From contig CALFIV010000303.1 in the NCBI GenBank assembly GCA_937877295.1, forward strand, positions 1 to 5,613: 5,613 nucleotides of DNA. The letters are read 5' to 3'. The translations under genes were made by a program, and so were the position numbers. The first letter of the stretch is position 1, and each line of letters opens with the position of its first letter. Shown in pieces: positions 5,559 through 5,613 of the stretch. The notes under the pieces are model-generated. The model did not search any database, was not told where the DNA came from, and was given only the letters and a program-made list of their open reading frames with translations. Origin of the DNA: an uncultured Clostridia bacterium. GTDB taxonomy: Bacteria > Bacillota_A > Clostridia > Christensenellales > CAG-138.

Positions 5559-5613
5559 TGGTCGAGGCGACTGGATTTGAACCAGCGGCCTTTTGGTCCC
5601 GAACCAAACGCGC
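5559..5613 (-). tRNA. tRNA-Pro (anticodon CGG), 5' part outside window
   Basis: The minus strand gives 55 bases corresponding to about tRNA positions 22-76. They contain the end of the D-stem (GCGC), an anticodon stem TTTGG/CCAAA around the loop TTCGGGA (anticodon CGG), and variable loop AGGCC. The T-arm is GCTGG-TTCAAAT-CCAGT with one G-T pair. The 3' acceptor strand is CGCCTCG, with discriminator A and an encoded CCA (5561-5559). The missing 5' end should begin with CGAGGCG to pair with the acceptor strand. The tRNA would read CCG proline codons, which are common in this window. Confidence 0.93.

Overview
The window reads as chromosomal DNA of a Gram-positive, probably anaerobic, Clostridia-like bacterium of moderate GC content. 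This is an inference. It rests on strong AGGAG/GGAGG ribosome binding sites, sigma-A-type promoters, compact gene packing, a TtcA-type thiolase with a GHTKREE tail motif, an MntP manganese exporter, and two surface phosphodiester glycosidases with Thr/Pro-rich linkers. No mobile element, phage gene or CRISPR array is visible. No stretch over about 155 bases lacks a gene.

Left part (1-2274). The 3' end of an unrecognised gene runs in from the left edge. It converges on a class I SAM-dependent methyltransferase gene (minus strand), and the two stop codons share the palindrome TCATGA. The methyltransferase is divergent from a THEP1-type nucleoside-triphosphatase. The 73-bp gap between them holds overlapping opposed promoters with a shared GTATAC core and a 13-bp inverted repeat placed to control both. 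The NTPase gene then converges, with a 5-bp gap, on a ttcA-like tRNA thiolation gene that has its own near-consensus promoter.

Central operon (2368-5181). One good extended -10 promoter drives mntP, followed by two tandem paralogous phosphodiester glycosidase (NAGPA/DUF2233-type) genes. Both junctions are ATGA stop/start overlaps, so the three genes look translationally coupled. The first glycosidase is predicted to be held by an N-terminal membrane anchor and the second by a lipid anchor. Both have a Thr/Pro-rich spacer that would hold the enzyme domain away from the membrane. The operon pairs a manganese exporter with two extracytoplasmic enzymes, and this is the most interesting combination in the window.

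Right end (5153-5613). A stem-loop that can serve both strands separates the operon from a small TfoX N-domain gene on the minus strand. Upstream of that gene are a strong intrinsic terminator and the 3' two-thirds of a tRNA-Pro(CGG) gene, also on the minus strand. The TfoX-like gene has no visible promoter of its own and may depend on read-through from the tRNA.

No large new multi-gene defence or mobile system is evident. The points most worth following are the mntP-glycosidase operon, the divergent control region, and the tRNA-terminator-TfoX arrangement.
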